From: Ptychodera flava
Taxonomy: Eukaryota > Hemichordata > Enteropneusta > Ptychoderidae
Reading direction: 5' to 3'
NCBI RefSeq assembly: GCF_041260155.1
Contig: NC_091931.1
Span: 23,891,654-23,955,653 of the forward strand
DNA: 64,000 bases
Within the stretch, counting starts at the first letter, position 1; the number at the start of each line of letters is the position of its first letter. Under the pieces are notes generated by a model, which did no database searches, had not been told where the DNA came from, and saw only the letters and a list, made by a program, of their open reading frames with translations. A program made the position numbers and the translations under genes. Shown piece by piece: positions 25,055 to 34,000 of this stretch.

Positions 25055-28000
25055 CTATTTATTTGTACTTACTATTTTACTTTTCTATGTGTATTTCAGT
25101 TCTGACATGACATAAAGAAACTTATCTTCATTCAACTTATCTACGCCTCTCGGCTGAGCTTAGAAATAATTGCCACATCACTCGGCCCCTCGCTGTTTAT
25201 AAGCCGTGCACAAGGAAATTCCGTTTCGTTTGAAGTTCTGTCCTTATTTTGTTTGGACTGCATTTTTTTCTATTGTCTCCTCTAAAATATAACATCTCAT
25301 TGAGCTTCAGCATTACATGATGATGGCGTACAGACCGAAACAAGTGAAAACATTCGTGCACAGCCTGGTTGTTAACAAAAGGGGATGTTGTTGACAACAA
25401 CTATCAGAAACCCACATTGCTCATGTGCCCCTGAACGCAATGAATTATGTTCGTAATGTGCCAGATAGCATCGTTGTGTTTTTAAACACGCCAAACTCGA
25501 ATTGATATACCTTTTCTACCCATGGTATCGGTAGCGATTGGTTCTTTGGAAACTTACCCGTTGCCTTCCTTATCACACACGAATTTAATGAACTGACTCC
25601 AATCAACTGCGCCTGGGGTATTTTTGACCCATTTCTCAACGGCTTGTCTGCACTTTTCAGAATAATCGGAGAAAATGATTTCAGGAAATCTTGTGCAGGC
25701 ATGTATTGCGTTGGCGATGGTTGGACCTCCACCAATTTCTAACAAACGAGGTCCTGTGAAGTCGCCTGAAAACCAAACAAACAAGTGAAATCAGGTAAAC
25801 TGGAACGGAGTCAATAGCAGAGTATTTATACATACATTTCATATAGGAAACAAAAATCAAACGAAATGGCAACCAAATGTGAACTGAATGTGCTCACGTG
25901 GTTTACAACAGGTTCATGACATAGTAGTACGCTTCACAGAACAATCAGATCTCTGTCAGATCAGCACAGTACTTTTCAAAGTTAAATCACTAATTACAAA
26001 ACTTCATTTAATATGCAAATGCTTATTTAAACATTGGACAATTAGATATCTATCAGATCAACATCTCTACTACCTTTCAAATTTAATGCTGTAATTTCGG
26101 AGCAATATCACTAATTACAAAGTTCATTAAATATGCAAATGAACCCTCAATTAATTTCACACTGCTTAGTGCTTCACGCGACAACTAGATATTTATCAGA
26201 TCAATATCTGTAGCAGGTTCTACCAAATTTGATGCCATAATTTCAGAGTTATATCACTAGTTACAAAGTTCATTAAATATGCAAATGAACCCTTAATTAA
26301 CTTTACACTACTAAATGCTTCACAACACGGTCAGATACCTGTCGGATCAGTATTTGCAAGATATTTCATCAAATTTGATGCAGTCATTTCGGAGTTATAT
26401 GACTAGTGGCAAATCATCATTGAATATGCAAATGAGCTATTTATTAACTTGACACTGCCAAATGCTTCTCAGTACAATGAGATCAATATCTGTAGCAGGT
26501 ATCACCAAATTTAGTGTAGGAATTTTAGAGTTATATCACAAATTACAAAGTTCATTAAATATTCAAATGAGCAGATAATTGACATGACACTCACAGTATC
26601 ATCATAATGTTCTGAGATTGTCATCTATGAAAAATTTCATGAATTTTGTGCAGTATTTCTTGAAATACGTCGACACTGTCATTCCTGCCTCCATAGGAAA
26701 CCATTATATGAAAAAAATGATATTTCATAACTTTATCAAAATGCAAGCCGCACTTACCAAAATCTAATCAGTTCTTGCAATTAGCATATGGTACCTGACT
26801 AGTAAATCTTACTTGAATCTGTTCAGAGGTTGTTGAGTTATCGCGTAAACAGACAGATAGACAGATAGACAGACAGACACACACACACACACACACACAC
26901 TCACACACAAACACACACGGACAGACAGACAGACAGACAGACAGACATCGCTATGACATTACGTGAGCTAAAAATACTCTCCAACTTCGATACCTAAAAT
27001 AGGAATTAAGAGACATACACTGCAAAGACAGAAGAACAGCTAGGTGGGCAGAAAGATAGGCGGATAGATATAGACAGACAAACAGACAGCCGGACACAGA
27101 ACTGTGACAACTTGACAAAAGGACACGTAGAGATAGGTAGACGGGCAGATAGGCATGTATCTGCCTTCTTACCTGCATAGTACATGTAGTTGCTTGCATT
27201 GCACCCACCCATTCATCCATCCACCTACCCACCCACCTACCCACCTATCTACCTACCTTCCCACTCTGCCTAAATACCTACATACATTCTCCTCAAAATT
27301 ATTTTGGCCAAAGTTACTTTAAATGTTTCATCTACGTTTAAAAATACTTAGAAACATAAGCAATCAAAATGTCTGGAAACAGGTTGCTTGGCAACCTGTG
27401 CAACAGGTTGTCCACAGTTCTTCCAGTCGATCATCGCCAGTCCCTGACATGCCATGGTGATGGTCTCCGTTACGTATATGGCGTTGAATCCCTGCCAAAA
27501 TTAAGGTATGCCAATTGTAATTACGACATACCTATCGTAATTACAGGATGACATGATGAGATGCAAAATGCGACCATTTGGACATGAAGACTTGACATTC
27601 GTAATTACGACATGACATCATGAGGTGCAAAATGCGGTTATTTGGACATGAAGACTTGACATTCTTACATGAAGAATGCGAGAATTTGACCATAAGAATA
27701 TTTAATGCGAAATTACAGTTGTTCATGTGCAATGAAGACGTGCGACATAACATGCGGACATGCCATTATGCCATGCAGAATGCGCACATGAGGTTATGCG
27801 ATGCAGGATAAGGAGTCGAAGCTTTGAATAAGGTCACCTTTGCCTGTAAACTAGGGAGTCACCTTATATCTATTTGCAAACATGGCCTAGAATGAGAGTA
27901 GCCCGAGACTGAGCAGCAGCATCCTTTTTTAGCTCCATGGCTGCAGTACTGTAGCTCGAAGTTTTGCCCGGGTATTTGGGTTGGACGGCAAAACCAGAGC

Positions 28001-31000
28001 TACAGATCTAACCGTACAGAAAGTGCACATGGTGGCCGAACGGGAATCCGTTCGGTCGTTTGAGAAGGTTATTCGGAGAATCTGGCCTTCCTTTAAATTT
28101 CCTTGCCGGTATACCATTTTGCATGTACCCGATGTCTTGCTATTTAGCCAAATTACTACGGTTTATCGGGTTTTGTATGCCGAGAGCTGGTTTCTCACTA
28201 CAAGCGACGCCATCTTTAAAGGGAGACGTCACACTTTTGCACGTTCATGTTCCTTCGTATCAGAGAGATATTGTTAGGGGTGGCCCATTTGATTTCTGGG
28301 GGAGCTGGAGGAAATGGGTATGGCGACAAATTTTTTTGTACCCACCCTGGTAGTAATTTTTTTCCAGAGGTTGCTTCAATTTTTTTGACTAGTCGAGTCA
28401 AAGCAAATTTTTTTTCCCAAAATACAAAATCAGAGTAATTTTTGGTAAACAATAGAAACTCATTACCATAATAATTATAGTTGTTGTTATGCAAATTGGC
28501 CGCCACTTTACCAGAAAATCCTGGGGAGAACACTGAAGCAGGTACACCTGTTTTTGATTGCGTATTGAGATCATGGTTTGTGTATAGCATACTTTGATTT
28601 TCTAGTTATTTGTTGTTGTAAAGGTCAGTTTGTTTTGTTGTTTCTTGCATGTTATTGCAATATTTTGTTTTATTGCATACATTTCAAGTAACAGTTCATG
28701 TACGGAGTTGACTTTCATGTGTATCACTTGAGTTTAACTTATGGTTTATTTTATATCTGGCTAGGACAAAGGCAAAGCATTTTTTAGCGATGTGAATGGC
28801 ATATTAGATAGACCTCATATGTGTCGCTTACTTTTTAGCTGATATCTTGCAATGTCCATTTTACATTACTTGCTTTTGGTCATTTTCTTTAGTTTATTTT
28901 TAAAACAATCTTCTGCAGTCGCCTACCTGGTCGCTTTGAAAATTGGTTTTAGAAGTAGACAGGGATGTTCTCTTTCAGTTTTGTTTAAATCATGGCAAAA
29001 TTAGTCATTTTGATCAATTAGTCATTTTGATCACAAATCATACATATTTACTGAGATATGAATGGCAGATTAATATTCTTTTTCTTCATCATGAAATATC
29101 TGATCAGATGGCATACAACATGACATTGGCATTCACCGGTTGTTTTGTTGTCTAGTAAAATGTATGACAACATGTTAAGCTTTAATAGACATACAGCTAT
29201 TAATAAAATGTTACCGCTTTATGAGATTTATTTTTTATCGATTTCAATCTCTTTTGTAGACATTACGAACATCATCACGTTTATCCTAACACTGGCAGTG
29301 TTGCATTTATCAGTGTTGTCCTTAGAAGCCGGGTACCGGGCAAATAACCCGGCTGTTTTGCATTTTTCACCGCTACTTTTAACGTCGTTAGATTATTTTT
29401 ATAGCCCTATTAATTTCGGGATTGCACTGACAGCTGTTAGACGGCACACGTACGATTAGCAGTTTCGCGACCCTTTTCCCCGCATGGAACTGCACAAACA
29501 CAAAACAGTTTCTAAATGCCCATTTGTTGCTTTTTGAGCCCGATTTTTTATTTGTTAAATAGTGTAATTGGCTGATGGACGCGCCTATAGTGTTGCCTTT
29601 GTTACGAGCAGTGTAATTGATTAGTATGAAGGTCATCGTAGGTCATTTTTAACGATGGCGTAAAAAGAAATGTGGCGTCGGCCACTGGCACCTTGTCGAA
29701 GGAATATTTTTCCCGAACAAAGCCCGTTCGAAAGGTATACTTGATTCCAACAATACATTTAGTTTATGTATGAAAAACTTCAATTTCGCTGAATTTGTGA
29801 GAGAAAAGCGCCGAAAAGATATGATTTTGATCGACGGTTCGAAGTTCATGAGAATGGCAAGCTAGTTTTCCGCCGCCGCGCTGGCTGCCAACGTCACTAC
29901 GAGTATGATCTTCTCAACAAATCAAGTTATTCTCAGAGCAATACCGACGCATTTTCTAGATTAATTTTTAAAAAATGAGCTAGAACTGATTTTTTTAGAA
30001 CCAACTGTTTATTTGAATGGGTATTTTATTTTCATTGATTATTTTTATGTACTAGAATCCACTGTCACAGGCATGTGTGTTGCCGACCGGCGCATCATCG
30101 TCACGGCTCACGGCTTCACCATGGCGCTGATCCCCCGTTGTTTAAGACAACAGGACAATACGTCGTGGATTCCGGCATGGGTTCAATTTCACTTCGCTTC
30201 TCGATGTTCTGTATGTTGGGTTGCCCGATAGTGTCCTTCGATGGACCTTCTCAATCATTTTTTTTCACGGACTCGTGGAGCAAATTTGAAAGAAAATTGG
30301 GTTGTTTCCTTCTGACGCCATACTGCATATCTGCTTTGATCAAATTTGGGGACAGCGAGACGCGACGATCGTGTATGGTTGGCATTTATTAGTGATTTTT
30401 GCAACATTTCTGTCAATCACTCACTTTGTGTCATAAGTTTCAGAAACCATGTGGTAATGAAGAATGGGAAATGAGCAATGAAATGAGCAGACTGCTGGTG
30501 ATTTAAGATTAAATGTTAAATCTTCACTGCAAATAAAACCATAGGTGTGTCATAAATAATACAAACAAAACAAAATCATTTTTGTTTGCTTTGTTGTATG
30601 TGAACCACGTCTAAGACACACAACAAAAGTACTGTTTCAGTCTCAGCTAAATGTCACCTCAGATGCCACCAGAGAACACCATTTCCACTCCAAATTTCAT
30701 TTTTCGCCTTGCGAGAGGGGGGACACCCCCCTCTCGCGCTCCCCCCCTCGTTCGCTTCGCTCCCTCGCAGTTCAACCGTCTACTTTCTTAAATTACCCGG
30801 CTACTTTTAAATATAAGGACAACACTGATTTATAACACAGCCTTGCCGTTGGGGAGTGCAGCAGCAGAATACAAGTACACATTCATGTACGGTCAACTGT
30901 GTGCACGGTCACTCCACACAGAGTGACCGTGATTCATGCTAATGAGAAGAGGTTTCTGCTTCTATAAACCCATTCAAAAATGTCGCCGTAGGCAGCAGCT

Positions 31001-34000
31001 CCAAAGACAACATAATTCTGTTTTCAAAGATTCTTGTTCAAAAATGCCGCCGTAGGCGGCAGCTCGAGAGACCACTGAGTGCTGGTCTACTACCCAAGGG
31101 TGATGATACAGTGATGTACGTGTCTGTGCTAACGTGTGATTTTAGGTTTAACTCTGCGTCCCCGATGATTTTGCTGCATTTTTTCTCAGAAACATGCGAA
31201 ATTTGTGTAATTTTCAACAAAATAATTTCTCGACATGAGGACTATTCTTATACCTCTTTCTACCCTCGGATTGAATTGCCTGATTTTCTTTGACACTGTG
31301 CAGTTACAGAATATAACTCTTTAAGAAGGCGTCAGATAAAAAGTTGATATGAGACTTCAACATTCCGTTCATGACAGGAAATCATAGCAAGTACTTCTAA
31401 TCAGTTATGATTATCAGGTATTAAGAACATTTCCCGACGCCATAAAATGACTGGATGAAAACGACCATCTGCCACCCTTGTTTGCGTTTACACTGGGTCT
31501 TTCGTCGGACTGATGTGTTGTCTACGTCCCGACCTGATCACAGGGGGGAGAAAAAAGTCCCTGGGGTGGGGAGGGATGGGTTTTTTGTGCAACGGTCTAC
31601 CTTATTTGATTTTATTAATTTTGACTGTGATATTTCAAATAAAGAGTTCAACTTCAAACCGTCAAACTATTTTCTTTATTACTACAAGTAAGTTTATCAA
31701 TTTTGACTGTAGGATTTCAAATAAAGATTTCGACTCCACACCGTCTGACTGCTTTATATATTACCGACAAGTCCTTATCTCCTCTCCAACTTGTGTATAA
31801 ACCACTATAATTGCTCCGAAAACATTGCCAACTTGCTAATCCGCTGTCCGTATCAGCGGATTAATTGATTAAGTCAACACGACAGCCGTCACACACGTAG
31901 TAACTACATGTGTGACGGCTGTCGACGGCTGACGGCTGGCTAAATAGCAAGATATCGGGTAGATGCCAAAAGGTAAACCGGCAAGGCAAGGAAGGCCAGA
32001 TTGGCCGAATAACCTTCTCGGAATCCCGTTCGGCCACCATGTGCACTTTCTGTACGGTTAGATCAGTAGCTTTGGTTTTGCCGTCCAACCCAAATACCCG
32101 GGCAAAACCTCGAGCTACAGTACTAACTAATTCTCGCGACCGGGCTACTCTCATTCGAGGCCATGTTTGCAAATACATCGGGGCATATAAGGTGACTCCC
32201 TAGTTTACTGGCAAAGGTAGCCTAATTCAAAGCTACGACTCCTCACCTCGCAGCGCATAACCTCCTGTCCGCATTCTACATGGCATAAGGCGCCGTAAAA
32301 TAAATTCTTTGTTTACCGTCCACTTGCAGGTAGGTTTTTGGGCGAAATCTGAAAAACAAACCCAGATCGTCTGCTTAAAAATACGGCGCATTGTTCCCTT
32401 CCTTTGTCGGCAATGATATATTCAGAGTGCCATCACGCAACAGTTTACTTAAATGTCGCAAAAACGCAAATGTCGTACAATCGTGTCAATACAAATCTGC
32501 TACCTATCGTAAAAGGGTGTGTCAGCCGCTGTACGTAAAGTGTACATCTGCACCTCCTGTTGAAGCGGACTAGTGTACCGTAAGATCGATCGACCGTTTC
32601 AAATTAAAGTTGATTTCTCCCTCAAAGTTTTCATGTCGGCGGAAGGGCGTCTAATTGTTTTGATCTCCATAAAAGACGGATCGAAAACAATTCTTGACTG
32701 GTTTGGCTTCAAATAAGGAACGGAACTGAATTTCCATCCACTTTCCTCGATCCGCGATTGATCATGATATTGGATCTGCACCGGGGCGCGGGCAAGCAGG
32801 TACCCTGAAATGTTCGTTGTTGAATGCCCCAAAAAGTTCGTACGCAGTTGAAGTTGCTCTTCCTTTGATCAATTTTTCTGCTACCAAACGATTGGGTCAT
32901 TTTATGAGTTCGGATTAGAATTCAGTTTTCAAAAATAGCAACGGCCATTCGGCATTGCCTGTCTTCAAGTTGACCAGCAGAATATTTGGTATTTTAGTAT
33001 GCAATAGCGCTGATCACTGAATGTCATTTTTTCTTTCATTAATATGCAAAAATAAATATTTGTCCTCATTTTCCGCAAGAAGGATGAAAATAAAACCTGC
33101 TAATGCTACAATGCATACTAAAAGTCACACTAATTCATATGAAGTTATGGCTCAGACTACAAGCTGCAACAACCACGCATGCAACAACAAAATTTGTCCA
33201 AATTTCAGGCAGCGGTGTCCCGATGTCGTGCGCGTGAAGCTATATTTAGTAACAAATCTGATATCGCGATCAGCGCTATTGGAAGTAGGCTAAAAAAAGT
33301 AGTTGATGAAAAGAATTCAGAATTCAGAATAAATAACCAAAAGTGACAGCTAATGGAGCAGGAACTGTGCTCGACTTGTATTATTTGACGCTAGGGACAT
33401 TTAAAAAGGAGGATTTGCACTTAGTAAAGGCTGTTACGATTTGTTCAGCAACCCAACCCACTCTTCTTACTACAATAATTGCAGTTGTATCAAAGAGACA
33501 GTAGTTTTAACTTTAACCAAGATGTTTAGCATTTGGTTTCTGAGTGACGACTACATACTTTGTTATACTCGGTAACTTTTGCAGTTTAATATTTGAAACT
33601 TTTCAGGTTTTGAAAGAATACTTTTTGTGCTACCCCAACAGTTTGAAATTCTTTGTGTACAGGTTTTCAAAACAACTATTAATTACTATTCGTTTTTCTC
33701 GTGTTGTTTATCTCGTTCTCTCGTCTTGGCCTGCTTTTACTCATGGGCTCGCCTTGGCTTGCTGAGAGGTACTGAGAATCTTCAAATGACTACACGAGAC
33801 GTTTATTTATTTTTTTATTTTTTTTTATTTATTTATTTAACTTTATTTACTGTCGATAACATGTTCGGCCAATAAGGCCGATCTTCCACAAGGTCGACAT
33901 TAAAAATTTACAGAAGGACAAAGAAAACAAAACAAAACAAGTACAAATACAAACAACAAAGCAGTAAAAAACCAGGTCCAAAAAAATAACAGCAATTAAA

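Noticed and set aside
27545-27680. Regularly spaced 64-bp repeats, considered as CRISPR-like
   Set aside because: Repeats are direct head-to-tail without unique spacers, lie in a transposon arm and the genome is eukaryotic. The 26-bp series at 49517 was rejected for the same reasons.
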